DNA of 64,000 nt from Varanus komodoensis (Eukaryota > Chordata > Lepidosauria > Squamata > Varanidae). How positions within the stretch are numbered: position 1 is the first letter of the stretch; every line of letters begins with the position of its first letter. Location: NCBI RefSeq assembly GCF_004798865.1, contig NW_025335268.1, forward strand, positions 36,296,034 through 36,360,033, given 5' to 3'. The position numbers and the translations under genes are program-made. Shown piece after piece: positions 10,989 through 23,399 of this stretch. Below the pieces are notes generated by a model. That model was not told the origin of the DNA. It worked only from the letters and a program-made list of their open reading frames with translations, and made no database searches.

Positions 10989-13854
10989 CTGTGAAAACCA
11001 CACAAGCTTTCTTGCTGTGATGTGTGAACCAAGTGATTATCTTGGTGCCATGGTGCTGATACATGTGTCCTTCTATTAGTATACAGTAGATATTAATAAA
11101 GTACCTGCATAATACAAAATCTAGTTATATGTTCTACTACAAATTTACAAGTGAATATATGTTAACGAAAGAAGATATGTGATATGTGGTTTCTTCTTGA
11201 TTACTTGAGTGTAAAGACTGATACAGAAAGAACAGTGGTGTTGAAAGTGGAAAAAAGTTTTTTTTTTTTACTTGCACACACACACACAAACAATTTCTTA
11301 AAATGAGAATTTTAAAAGGGGCTTTTAAAAACCATTTTGTTGGTTTTAATTGGTAAATCTCATTCACATTTTTTTTTAAAGAAGCCTAGTGAGGAGATAA
11401 ACCAAAATGAAGGAAAACAAAACCTCCGGGAGTAAAGGGGCTTGCAAAAAGTCTTCATAATTATCCTGAGAAAGCAATTATTTTAGGCAATGTACATGTG
11501 ACATTCACTTACAGTTTCCCTTATGACAGGGCATCTAACATAAAGAGAGCCTCCATGGAACTTTGCCTATTCTACTGAGTCAATGAAAACTTCATTACAG
11601 CTTCTGTGCCTATCTATCACATTCTGCATTACTGTTCTCCCATGGCCGAACAAAAGTGTGCTAATCTCATCATCGGCCTATGAGAAGGAATTCAAAGACA
11701 GAGTCTGGAGACTTTGTGGCTGAGAAATGTCCAAAATGCTTTTTATAAAATGTGACTGACAATTTAGATGGTACATGATCTCAGTCTTCAGCATTTGACT
11801 ATAGCTGTTCCCTTCACCTTCTTTTATCCACATTAATAGAATTTTCACCTGCTAAATAACAGCTGTGGTTGTTAGATGAGAAAGCTGGGAGCTGAGGTGA
11901 TAATGTCAGTCTTTTCCACATATTCAGAGCTTCGAGTTTTAATGGCATTTGAATTAATATGGCTTTTTAGCCTTAAAGCTTAGGCTAAATCTGAATCTTT
12001 GTGGGTAAATTGGCATGCTTCTGTGTTAAGGCTGCATTTCTAAGGGTTTGTTCACACATAGTCCTGCCAAATACTGCGGGCTCGTGAATCCTGTGGTACC
12101 CCAGCCACGCACACAGCCTTCTAAGCCTTCCCTCTGGGTTTTCTACATGAGGCTGTTAATGCACTGTGCCTGTGTTTGTTTTTATTGCAGAACTGAAATC
12201 GGAGCACTACACAAAGTGTTTCTCCCTTTCCTACTACAGAAACTCTAGGTGGCAGTGTGGCATAGTAGAATAGCACGAATATAAAAATGGAAAAGAGCAT
12301 TTTTTCACTTTTACAAAATAATTTTCCTGTTCTAAGAAAGTCATCAGAACATGGACACAGAAGTGAAACTGGAGGATTACAGCATCATCTAAAGATCCTG
12401 TAAACAACCATGAGTAGGAAATGATGAGCGCACATTAATCGGCCCATGTATAAATCTTACGCATGATAGTATGAAGCCTAGACTTTAATTTGTTTGAGCA
12501 AATATTACATTTAGCCGTTCAGGAGGGGAATCTCTGAACTAAAAGAATCCAACCCAGTCTAATGATGGCATTCAAAGTAAGAAACAACAAGCCTGCAAGC
12601 CTTTCAGCCACTAAGTAATGCTACACAATTTTGTTTCTATTGACTAAATGCCTATAATATTTTTATATTATTTTTTCAGTATTGAAAAAAATATATTATT
12701 TTTTTAGCATTTTTATATTTCAGCATTGCTGATGCATTTGCCATGTTTTTCTCTTATCATGCCCTTTGCCTAGCGTAAGGGCCAGTGAGAGTTTTCTTGT
12801 TACCATCTGGAGTGATTAAAAGATAGCCCTTTTTAATAGTCTATGACTATATTAAAATGATTAGCCATGTTGGCTGTTGGACATGAATACCTTTCACACA
12901 CAATGCCTGCTTTACAGTGTTAAAAGAAGCAGCAAAAAAACAAAACAAAAAAATAATACTGAAACGTAAGCACGAGGTGACAAAGCAGCTTGACAAATCT
13001 AATGTATTCTATTGGAAAGAAAAGTCAAGAGATGAAAATGAAAAAGAACTTGAATCCATGACAATCATTTTTACTATGCCAGTGGGTTGCTAATACACCT
13101 GCATACACAAAGCCAAAAAACAGCCAACCTTAAGTACAATGTTTTCTTGAAAACATCTTAACTGAGCATTGGTATCATCACCTCCTTCTAGGGCAGATTC
13201 AAAGTCATCTTCATCAGTTTAGCTATCATGCTGTTGCGCATCGCAGAGTGCCACATAGCTCATATTATTCTTCATTTTAGGCATGAGAGTGCTCTACAAC
13301 AGCTGAGATATGTAGGACACCAGAGCAGATTCTCTGCCATCTTCTTTCAATAGCCAGCTGGAAAGAAACTATGTGGAAACGGGGATAGGCCGGGCTAATT
13401 CTAATCCTTCAGGATTGTATTGACTACCTGATTTAGTGATTCATATATTTGGAAAGGACTGTGCTGGCAGATGTAGAGAAGGATGTTTGTTTTATAGTGG
13501 GAATGTTACCCAAAGAGGGATATGATGATTCAGTAACCTGTCAGCAGGCTAAATGAGGGAGTGGGAAAGAGGTGCATAATATGTAGAAGACAGGCCTTTT
13601 TGATGATTTTATCATTAAGTGGAATTAAAATAATCCATGCATGGTCTACACATTTTGTAATGTTTCTTCTGTGATGTTGCACAAAATAATTTCAATACAC
13701 TATGAATCTTTTCCAGTCAGCTGAAACTCTCATGAGCCCTAAACTAGACAAAAAGTACAAAACTTTTAGCTTCATACTGAGTATTGCATGCGTTTTGCTC
13801 TTTTTAGACACTTAAGGTGCTGTTGTTGTTTGGTGAAAGCTACTCCTCCTCTTC
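10983..13854. other. Unique AT-rich non-coding DNA
   Basis: No coding sequence recognised. 12640-12725 is low-complexity A/T. The stretches 11640-12030 and 12400-12900 are not repetitive, contain mixed-composition blocks with TAAT-type motifs, and could include conserved regulatory DNA; this is inference only. Confidence 0.4.
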
Positions 13855-13990
13855 ACTATCATTATTGCATTACATTTCTATACCACCCATAGCTGAAACT
13901 CTCTGGTCACCCATCCATATTTCAGCCAGGCCCAACCCTGCTTAGCTTTCAAAATTAAAAAGGATTAGACACTTTAGGCTATGCAGAAGT
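13855..13990 (-). mobile_element. SINE with 5S rRNA-derived head
   Basis: 13905-13956 is the reverse complement of the internal control region of vertebrate 5S rRNA. Its core, aggcccaaccctgcttagct, is the complement of the 5S A-box/IE segment (AGCTAAGCAGGGTCGGGCCT with one change). The cccatcca motif corresponds to the C-box. By eye about 40 of 52 positions match. On the minus strand the 5S head is followed (13900 to 13855) by a tail resembling the 3' ends of local LINEs (ataccacccatagctgaaac). A 5S head plus a LINE-like tail is the structure of SINE3-type elements. It is too short and diverged to be a 5S gene. Confidence 0.72.
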
Positions 13991-14596
13991 TATTTATCCC
14001 AACAAACAGCACAATTAATATTTTCAGTAGGGCCAAAAACTATACAGGGCCACACTATATCACTTCACTTCAGATGATAATGGCCTGGATAGCCTCTGGT
14101 ATTTGCATTTCAAAAGTGAGTGTGCTCACCATTCACCTTGCTAAGTGTTGGCATAACCTAGGATCCTTCTTATTAGGCAGAAACTAAATAAGTTTGTAAA
14201 GAGCTTTCTGAATTACCACACAAAAGTCCTATTATTTATTTATTATTTTATTTCTATCCTGCCTATTCCCAGTACTTGGAACTCAAGGCACATTACAGCA
14301 TTACAATGTAGCCCTCAGCTACATTCTCACACAGCCTCCTCAGAAGAGCTTAGTGCCCAGGCAGTCTCATTTGGGAGGAAGTGGTCTTTCAGATAGGCAG
14401 GACCCAAGCAATGTAGGTCTTTATATGGCATTACCAGCACTTTGAATTATGCCTGGAAACAGACTGGGCACCAGCGAAGGTGAACAGAGGAGCTGCGTGC
14501 TCTGCTAGCCAGCCCCATTCAATAATCTGACAACAGCTTTCAGAACCAACTGGAGTTTCTAAACAGTCTTCAGAGGCAGCCCCAAGTAGGGCACAT

Positions 14597-14918
14597 TATT
14601 TATTTATTTTCAAATTTATATGTCGCTCAATAGCCTAACGAGATTCTCTAAGAGGATAACAATATTAAGATAGAAGTCACTTTACAAGTACAAGTACAGG
14701 GGGAAGAGGTGGAAGTGAACACTTATAATCAGGTGTTAAAATCAGGTCTCAAAAAATCTGCAGAAGAGGATGGTTTTTGCCAGGCACTGAAATGAAAGTA
14801 GAGACAGCGCCAGGCGAATCTCTTTAGAAAGCCAGTTCCTAAGGTTGCAGACAGCCATGGAGAAGGCCCTTCTTCTAAATGCCATCCCTTTTACTTCCCT
14901 TAGGAATCCAAAATGGAT
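14597..14918 (-). mobile_element. L2 3' end inserted inside an older L2
   Basis: A second L2 tail in the same orientation starts with tttatttattttcaaattta and runs through ggatggtttttgccaggcac and cagcgccaggcgaatctct to about 14918. The outer L2 reads up to cagccccaagtagggcaca at 14594 and resumes with aactaaggcatgtgtcacc at 14921. That is continuous with the L2 consensus except for about 20 missing bases. This gives the order of insertion: the outer copy is older. Confidence 0.75.
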
Positions 14919-14957
14919 GTAACTAAGGCATGTGTCACCACAGCCAAATCAGGCAGC

Positions 14958-15272
14958 TCAAGGAATGGGTGCAGCTGGAACATCAGTTTTAGCTGTGCAA
15001 ATGCACTCGTGGCCACTGCTAACATCCAGCCTCAGGGATGAATCCAGAAATTTACCCAAGCTGTGAACCTGTGGCTTTAAGGGAAGTGTAAGCCCATCCA
15101 GCACAGGCCAAATCCCTTCTGTCTTGTTTGGATTAAACTTCAATTTGTTTGCCCTTATCCAATCCATTATTGCTAGCAGATTTAGGGCCCACACAGCTGC
15201 CTTAGAGTGAGATGCAAAGGAGAAATAAAATTGGGTATCATCAGCATACAGTGATCCCCAAATTTCAGACAA
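14958..15272 (-). pseudogene. L2 reverse transcriptase catalytic-loop fragment
   Basis: A 104-codon frame contains SLYADDTQFYFSF, with the two adjacent aspartates of the RT active site, and then the thumb region ALNLLAIMDWIRANKLKFNP. It belongs to the L2 element around it and is not a host gene. Confidence 0.85.
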
Positions 15273-15790
15273 CCTCTCTTAATAGTTTCATGTATAAGTT
15301 AAATAGCATGCGGGTCAGGAAAGAATTCTAAGGAACTTCACAGGTCAGTGGCCAGGAAGTCTAACAGAAGTCTCTTAGGATCACTTTCTGGGTCCACCCC
15401 TCTAGGAAAGAATGAAGCCATTGTAAGACAGTCCCTCTGATTCCCATCCAAGCAAGGTAGCCAAGAAGGATGCCATGGTCAATGGTATTAACAATTGGTT
15501 CTGAGAGGTATAGCAGAACCAACAGGGATACACTCCCCTGTCTACTTCCTGGAGGAGGTCATCCACCAAGCTGTTTTGGGCCCATAACCAGGTTTCAAGT
15601 CAGATGGAAATGGAACTAGATAGTCCATCTCATCCAGGAATCCCTGGACTTGGGAGGCCACCACATGCTCTAATGGCTTGCCCAAAAATGGAATATTGGA
15701 GACTGGCAGATAATTCACCCACATAATGAGATTCAGGGAGGGCTTTTTAGTGAAGAATTTTCAATCTGTCCTTCACCAGCACAATCTTGT

Positions 15791-18700
15791 CCTCTCCCTC
15801 TGATCTTTTTTGCTGGCTTGTGTAACACCTAGCCAGGGAAACAGTTCTGTGAAACCTGAAAGATGGTTCACTATCATGATATAATATATTTTAGGTGATC
15901 CCAACTAATGATATTATAATACTATGTTTCCAGTGTTAGAATTGAGGCATTGAAATGAATGGGATTATAAATTGGATTAACATTGGATATGTTAATGTTA
16001 CTGGTGTATCCATAACATTCAAGAATTCCAGAATATGACAGGGAAAGGAAAATTGCTACATAGAAGGAGAATATTGCTGTCTTTACAGGCACAGAAAGAT
16101 TCATAATGGGAACAATCCATTATCTTTTCTGATATTTTAGCACAGAAATGGACTCTACATAAGACATGGAGCCGCCTCTACTCCATATCCCTTTTTCTCC
16201 TGTTATGTTGAGTTAAACACAACGTATAGTGTGGTATCATCATATTGTGGTGACTGTCTTGTCCTCATGGCCAAAAGCCAATGATGTGACATTGGGACAG
16301 GAAACACACGATGCAGTGCTGTCAGGCTGCATTATAACTCACATTATCCAGAAGATGGGAGAAAGAGACATTAAACAGTGGCAGATTATGTACTGTCATT
16401 TCGCTTTCTGTAAGATACATTCAGTATTATTTTTAAAGCACAAAATGGTACCAAAAAAAGCTTTGGTGACGGCCTTTTGTTAATTTAAAAGTGCTGTTAC
16501 TACTACAGCCTCCGCTCAGAACCAAAGCTTGTGCTGTGCTCGCCTACAGCTCTAAGCTCATGTCAGTCTCAGCAGAGCTGGGAAAGACCTTTGTCAAGAA
16601 CCCAGAGAACTACCTGTTTGGTATAAGACAGCTTGTTATATAGCTGAGCCTCAAATGACAATAGTCCAAAGTGATATTCCTCAAAAACACCACATAAACC
16701 CTGCAGGGAGAGGAGAAACAGGCCCAAATTAGCAAAAAAGAGGGTATTTTCCCAATTGCTGCTGTGACAGAAGTTGCTCAGAATGACTCTAGCAGTGCTA
16801 ATGTTTCCCAGTTGAAATATCTCTGTTGTTATACAGCCCTTTGTGGAAACAGCAACCAATGATTCTCTTCTGTGGATATTTTAGTTCTTGCAAAAGAGGG
16901 CAAGTGGGTTCAGAACAGCAGCTCATCCTCTTAAATTTAATTAAAAGAACTTGTGTGGACCTGCATTTAGTAAAACCAAACAGGCTTTTTGGCCGCAAAA
17001 CAACCAGAGCTCCAGGAGGAATTCGGCATGATGCTTATTGTTATCATAGTAGAGATACTTCAGATGAAATCAAAGCTAAAAGGAGAGAAATAGTGGGATT
17101 TTTAAAATGTTCAGTAAGAATATGCTTAAAATATTCTAAGAGAGGTGTAATGTCAAATTCTCAGCCTGGGTAGACTGGTCACAAAGGGTACAGAAATTGG
17201 CAAGTATCTAAAATGGAAACACTGGAAACTACCTAAAACTGGAACCATGTGGATGTGTGCACTTTTTGTTGGTGAGATGACTAGATATGACAGGCACTAC
17301 ACCATAATTTATTTTGGTATTATGTTATTTAAAATAACCTAGTTTAGGATCCCAATAAGATGGTGGTGCTATATATTTATCAGGCAGTCCAGTTCCTGAC
17401 AATCACAAAATCAGGGCTCGTCAAGATGACTTTCTATCTTTGATACATCTTACCTTTGGATCACTAAGTATAGCTCTTCTCATGCTGACAGGCAAACATT
17501 GGTAATGAGAAGTTGGCTTTGTGCTAAATGTGCATACATTAAATTGATGGTGCTTGGTCTTTATCACAGTTTTACTACTTCTTGTCCATGTGTGAAGTAG
17601 ATTTTTGAAATTCTGCTTTAGCAATGTCAGCATAAGCACTCTGACTCTACAGCATTTAATGCTTGGATTGCACCAAATGGCAACTCAGAGCCTGTCAAGA
17701 AATACCACTAGAGTCTTCCAAATCCTTCTAGAACTCTCTTACCAGCTTGTCAACAACTCACCAATTCCTTTCCTCACCCTGGTTTCATCCAGTTCCTGAA
17801 TCTAAGATTTCTTGAGGCCATTTCTTGAGTAGTCCTGAATTTTTCATTGCCAGAGAGCTTGCTATTGGATCTTCAATAGAAATCATTTGTTATTGCTATT
17901 TTATTGTATTCCATTTGAAAGCAGTGGTCCATAAGAGTGGAACAAGACTTTGCCACTCTGCTTTTGCCAGAGTGTGAGGGTTGTTCTTACGTTGTACTGA
18001 AAGCAGGGTTACAGCCAAGATCACACACCATTCCACACTGATGATTCGGATAGCTCGCAGTGCTTTCAAATCCCCATGGAAATAATTAGGTGAGCAGTGA
18101 CTATTAATTCATGGCTCATTAATTAAGTTTGGGGGCTGATTAAAATACGAAGCCTCTTGTATGCAGTATCACTGAAAAGCCACCTGCCTTGTATATTGCG
18201 AGTCACACATGGTAAGAATTCCTCAAGAAAAGAGCCATTTAAACGTTACACTAGCCATGGGGAATGTCACCCTCAGTTGTAGATGCTGCTGCAAGCAGTG
18301 GGTGATCCATTTAAATCGGCTCTCCAGTGCTAGGGATTAAGAATCAGTGGGCTGTGGGTATAGTTCGGATGAGACTAGGTGGTGCAGTCTGTGATAAATC
18401 ATTAATATGAATAGGCTCCTGGATGATAACACGGTTCAGTAGTGTTGACTGCAGCCATGGTAAGGCTCCTGAGAAAGCCTTCTGGCAAACAAAGAGGTTC
18501 CTTGTGAATGGTGTATTAGTTCATCAGTATTGGCCATGGTTGCTGTAGAAGCAGTGTGCTGGTTTCTTGAATTCATTTCCAGAAGTGTGGTGGTCCTTTT
18601 AGAAATATTACCACATTGCTTTTAAGCTTCTGCAAGAGTGTTTTGCTACAGGGATGGGTGAGTGCTTTATTGCCATTCCCAAATGGACTTACCTTCTCTA

Positions 18701-19039
18701 AGCAATAGTTTTTTTTAATAATAAAAAAATAGTGCAGCACTTTTTAAAATCCATTTAGAAATGGATTTTTGTCAGCAAATATTACCTGTTTAATCCAGCT
18801 ACCAAACTAATTGAAATAGAAAAGAAATGTGCATAATGCATTTAGGAAACTTGGTCCATACTGGTTAGTGGACATCCACACTTTTGGCATATGCTGAATT
18901 GCTTAGAACTCTTTAAGCATACAAATAAGCACCCAGAATTATAAAGCGTGAATAAGAAAGTTTCCAACCCCAATCTGGGTAGTGTATATTCATCAACCTA
19001 CCTTTTATTTAATTCATTGTTGTTCGATATAAAAATCCA
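15791..19039. other. Unique non-coding DNA; possible conserved blocks
   Basis: No transposon or exon recognised. ORFs reach 115 codons (16826-17173) without domains. 18060-18450 is non-repetitive and has homeodomain-like motifs (tattaattcatggctcatta, ttaattaag). It reads like conserved non-coding DNA; this is a judgement from composition, not an alignment. Confidence 0.4.
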
Positions 19040-19230
19040 TATTTCATTTATTATTAATTTTAAACTCTTTTAAATTAACTCTTTCCCACGTAAAATAAAC
19101 TCAGAATAGCTTACAAAAAGTTTATAAATTACATAAAACAGTTCAAATGTCAGTAAAAATAGTTCAAATTGCTAAGTTTATCTTCAGCTAATTACTATTA
19201 TCAATACAAAAAAGGATATCCTAAAAAATT
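19040..19230 (-). mobile_element. Possible degenerate LINE 3' UTR
   Basis: The stretch has the A-rich, repeat-like composition of the L2 3' UTRs elsewhere in the window (ctcagaatagcttacaaaaa, ttacataaaacagttcaaat). No coding part remains. The assignment is tentative. Confidence 0.35.
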
Positions 19231-19531
19231 AATCTGGGGGAAAAAAACCAGAAGATGTGTGGTAACAATCTCAGTGCGCAGTACTCATGGTAATTAGCTA
19301 ATTTGACATTATACTATAACCAGATTTCTGCCGCATTCATTGCCAACAATAAATTACAAATGAAATTCAGCTTCTAGTACCTAGACATGCCTACTCCCAT
19401 ATGATTCTGCCCATCTCTTAAGAACTGGGGAAGCTTTGCTCCTTATCCTACTACCATTGGTAGGCTTTGATGAACATACCACATCCTTTGAGTGGATGTG
19501 CCTAGGCTCTGAGTAGCTTTCATTAGCAACG

Positions 19532-20408
19532 GTTTATTTATTTATTTAGGGAACTTCTATGCCGCCCCATTCGCCGAAGCCTCGGGGCGGCTCACAAACA
19601 TAAATAAATAGCATCATATAAAACAATATAATTTAACAGTATAAATTAAGTCGCCCTGGCCAAAGAATAAAATAAATAAATAATATTAACAATTAAAATA
19701 ACGTTTGAATAAAAAGGTCTTCGCCTGGCACCGAAAAACAAATAACGACGGTGCCAGGTGGACCTCTCTGGGGAGTGCATTCCATAGATTGGGCGCCACC
19801 ACAGAAAAAGCCCTCCTCCGAGTACTTACCCTCCTAATTTCCTTCGCGGAGGGTTCCCGGAGAAGGGCCTCTCCCGCTGATCTCAAGGGGCGGGCGGGCA
19901 TATATGGACGTAAGCGCTCCTTCAGGTAACCAGAACCCAAGCTGTTTAGGGCTTTATAGGTCATCACCAACACCTTGAATTGGGCCGGGAGTTCAATGGG
20001 AAGCCAGTGAAGCTGACAGGACTGGAGTCATGTGAACATAATGCCCAGTCCCCATCAGCAGCCTGGCAGCTCTATTTTGAACCAATTGAAGTATCCGGCC
20101 TGTCTTCAAGGGCAGCCCCACGTAAAGCGCGTTACAGAAGTCAAGTCGGGAAGTCACCAAGGCGTGTGTCACCGTTGCCAGGCAGTCGTTCTCCAGGTAG
20201 GGATGCAGCTGATGGATCAGCCGAAGCTGAAGGAAAGCGCTTCTCACCACTGCGGTCACCTGAGCTTCCAGCGAAAGCTCTGGGTCGAGGAGCACTCCCA
20301 AGCTGCGGACCTTGTCCCTAAGGTTGAGTCTGTGCTGTGCTGTTTGGTAAAAGAATGTCTCTGCTCTGCTAGCCAGTACCCCAGGTATGGTTCCCATTTT
20401 ACCTTTGA
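19532..20408 (-). mobile_element. L2-clade LINE, 3' end, young copy
   Basis: Same L2 subfamily as the copy at 0.6 kb, extending about 250 bp further 5'. Two minus-strand frames are open. 19993-20397 holds LRDKVRSLGVLLDPELSLEA, QVTAVVRSAFLQLRLIHQL and SRLDFCNALYVGLPLKTGRI. 19686-19973 holds MTYKALNSLGSGYLKERL, APNLWNALPREVHLAP and KTFLFKRYFNC. A small indel near 20018 separates them. The 3' UTR has the ggggcggctcacaaa segment and a (TTTA)n tail. Many differences from the 0.6 kb copy are C/G to T/A at CpG sites, as expected of methylated decaying repeats. The RT catalytic core and endonuclease are absent. Confidence 0.88.
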
Positions 20409-22159
20409 AGTGTGAGTTCCATCAAAATGTTAAGGCACAAGGAAACTGAACCACATGCAAACCCAGATTTATGATGTATCTCCCATACATGGCAAGGTGA
20501 TGCTATTTTTTAACCTTGTTGGCTGTGACATGGTTGAAGTCCTTCTTAGCCCACATGAGAATCACTTCAGATACGCAAGTCCTGATGTTTTCCATGTCAT
20601 TTGAATCTCAGTGGCAAACCTGTCACAAATTTAACATGAGACCTGGGCTTAGGTGCATGGCTAGTGGTAACCATGAAAGAGGACCCAGTTGATGGTGCTG
20701 TTCTTCCTGACACTGCTAAAGTACATGCATAGGTAGATTCATGCCCCAAATACAGAATTGCTCAAAAACTAAAAGAAGCAAATATGATGGGTACAAGTAT
20801 TTACCTGGATAGGGTTAAAATCAGCCTTCAACCTAAAGTAAGGATTGCTGATTCCCATTTTGTCTTCATTATTGGACATCCAGAATGTATCTCCATTTTT
20901 TTTGTCTTTCTCTTGTTAGAATGATAAAATAATGCATCTTTGCTAATTTTTAATGCCTGTTCTATTAACAAAACATGCATTATTTCATCTCTTTCTAATT
21001 AATACCAGGTTTAATAGCTGGCTCACTTCAGGTTAGGTTCCAGTGTACTTAAGGGTTTTTAAAAAGTAATTTAATTGGGATCCATCTTAAATTAATTGTA
21101 TAATTAATCTTGTCAAATTAGGGAACATTTCATAAAGGGCCTTATTAAAGAAACCTGGATATTTTAAATTGCTGTGCTATTAGGCACTAATAAAGAAGTT
21201 TCTCTTCTGTATTGTTCTGCTTTGGAACACAAAGAAGGTAACTGTGGTATAAAAGCTACCTTCTATAGAATATTAATAAATAGTTGTACACTTATCTATA
21301 AACTGGTTTTTTTAGTATATTATTTCATAAGATGGGTGAGCATTTTATAGGAATGAAGGTGAAACAAAATTCATGAATTAAAGACATTAAATTGTTCATT
21401 GGATAGTTTGAGATGCCACTTGCTTGTTTGACCTAAATGTCCAACACAGAAGGTTCTGAGAAATCTTAAAGGAACACCTGGAACAGTGGTTTCTCATCAA
21501 ATGTGCTCTTCACATCCGGAAATAAAGTGTGTTGATTTCTTCAGTGAGAGTGAATGACTGGCTTTTCAGCAAGCTCCAGTAAGTTGCAAAACATATCCAC
21601 TTTCTTACAGAGGAGACTGGAAGAATTTTCTCCAGAGACCCCCTGGAGGGTGGCCATGAAGATGATATGCAGGAGTCAGGAATCAGTGGTGGCGGCTGTG
21701 ACGGAGAAGAGGCAGCCAGGCAGGCTGAGAAAAGGGGAATATTAATGAAAGGCACCATCAATTTTTTATGTGTATGGAAATTATACTCAAGGTCATCATA
21801 AAGTCCAAATACTAAACTCATATTGATATGCAAGGGATATTTTCATATACATATGAAAGTTCATCTATCTATCTAGCTCAGTTACTTTCATATCATATAA
21901 TGTAACTCCATGATTTATGTAATAGAACTGCAGAGGACAAATACTGAAATATATATATATGGGTATGATCTATATTCTAGAATAATACTTTGCAGTTCAA
22001 TAAGAACACAATCAGGTCATTGCTTTGTATATTTTAGAACAAGTAAACCATGCATATAATCATCTATATGGTTACATCTGCAATTTGCATAGGAAGCCAT
22101 GTTTATATGTGTAGTCTGCCTATGCTATACTTTCCTTGGCTTGAAATGTGTGTTCCCTC
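20409..22159. other. Unique AT-rich non-coding DNA
   Basis: No gene recognised. 20980-21200 is rich in TAATTA-type sites (attaattgtataattaatct) in non-repetitive context. The 107-codon minus-strand ORF at 21510-21833 has no domain. Confidence 0.4.
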
Positions 22160-22191
22160 TGTGTGTGTGTGTGTGTGTGCACGCGCGCGCA
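22160..22191. repeat. Alternating purine-pyrimidine tract (GT)n(GC)n
   Basis: 32 bp of strict purine/pyrimidine alternation: a TG run followed by cacgcgcgcgc. This is the sequence type most prone to adopt Z-DNA. Confidence 0.9.
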
Positions 22192-22270
22192 AGTATGATA
22201 TATCAAAACAGAAATCAGAGAAATGGGGTTAGCAGAATTAGAAAATGACAGGTATGCTTACCTATATGAA

Positions 22271-22274
<4 letters not shown>

Positions 22275-22329
<55 letters not shown>

Positions 22330-22343
22330 GAGAGAGAGAGAGA
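22275..22343. repeat. (AG)n microsatellite, interrupted
   Basis: About 69 bp of AG repeats interrupted once by a GGG at 22318-22320. It is the longest homopurine tract in the window and accounts for the Ser-Leu ORF on the minus strand. Confidence 0.96.
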
Positions 22344-23399
22344 ACAGGATAGGAAAATCTGCTACTTGAATCCATAAGCTAAAGCAGACTTCTTGAACCA
22401 CAGAATCCTCCACCCAGCAAGTTCTGGGGGGCTTCGCCAGCTCTGAGATGTGCTGGCATGGAATTCTATCCACAAACTGGGGACAACCTGCATATCATCT
22501 GGATATGCAGTAAGAAACTAAATACAGCATAGTAATATAATAATATTAGTTTGTGTTGATTGCCCATTTGTTCTGTAGCATACCCAGGGCTTCGGTCGTG
22601 CTGGGGCCATGAAATGCAAATGAGCACTCTTCCTCACTTCTTCCAGGAGAAAAGAGTTTTGAGAGCTTTGACAGCTAGCTTTCAAATCTCAAGGCCTTTC
22701 AACAGAGGGGGTTTTCAGTAGGAATTTAGTGGGGGTTTGTGGGTAACACACAAATAGACAGACACAGTACCATTTCTGGCTGGTCCCATGGCAAGAGCAG
22801 GAAGGGGTTTCATCACTCTTGCCCCGGTGCAGGCTAGCTCATTTTGCCTACCCATAATAAGATCAGTCATCTGCTTTCAAATGTCATGACAACTCATGGT
22901 GGGCAGCCACCAACTGTGGCTTATCATGTTCTGTCAACCCAGACGACATTGCCAAAACAACTGAGAATCTCTCTTCTAGGCCAATTAGTTGCTTTCTTTT
23001 TTGTATTTTGAAAGTAAATTGCTTGAGAAGCTCTGGTGGAATGGGATTATTTGGACCATAGCTCTTTGTGTATTAACTGTCTTGGAGCAACGAATACCAG
23101 TGTGTGATGCAGTACAATTGTTAGTGATATTTCTCCACATAATTCAATAAGCCATGAACTTGACAGAGCTGTGTTCTTGTTGATTTTTAGCAGAACTGTC
23201 ATTCTGATTAGCTTGTGTTTTTGCTGTGTATACTGATATTTGTACTACCCCTGTGAAACTCATCTTCCCCCATTCTCCATAATCTATAATACTAGATGTT
23301 CTACATTATATTACTTTTCCTTGAGATTTGATTTCACTTGTGTCAGCCATACTGCTTAACCTGTCACTGGTCTCCTGCTGTTGTAACTGACACTCACAG
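22344..23399. other. Unique non-coding DNA
   Basis: No repeat, ORF or RNA gene recognised. Confidence 0.4.

Larger units (their letters stand above)
14230..15790 (-). mobile_element. L2-clade LINE with reverse transcriptase, split by another L2
   Basis: The minus strand encodes an L2 RT and C-terminal domain. Near the 5' side (15724-15542) it reads SNIPFLGKPLEHVVASQVQG, FLDEMDYLVPFPSDLKPGYG. The translation continues through the SVSLLVLLDLS-type region with breaks. It then shows the catalytic loop SLYADDTQFYFSF (about 15260), followed by MDWIRANKLKFNPNKTEGI and PLKPQVHSLGKFLDSSLRL. The tail lies at 14230-14596 with a TTATT-rich 3' end. The YADD catalytic pair is intact but the frame is broken elsewhere. 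It is truncated on the 5' side near 15790 and lacks endonuclease. A second L2 is inserted at about 14597-14918. Confidence 0.85.

Noticed and set aside
10780-11079. ORFs on both strands over 10.78-11.08 kb
   Set aside because: They are open because of the AG microsatellite and the AAGCC array; Leu-Ser and Arg-Glu runs are artefacts.
13905-13956. Functional 5S rRNA gene
   Set aside because: Only the internal control region is present, with about 20% mismatch, no 5' or 3' ends and no T-run terminator.
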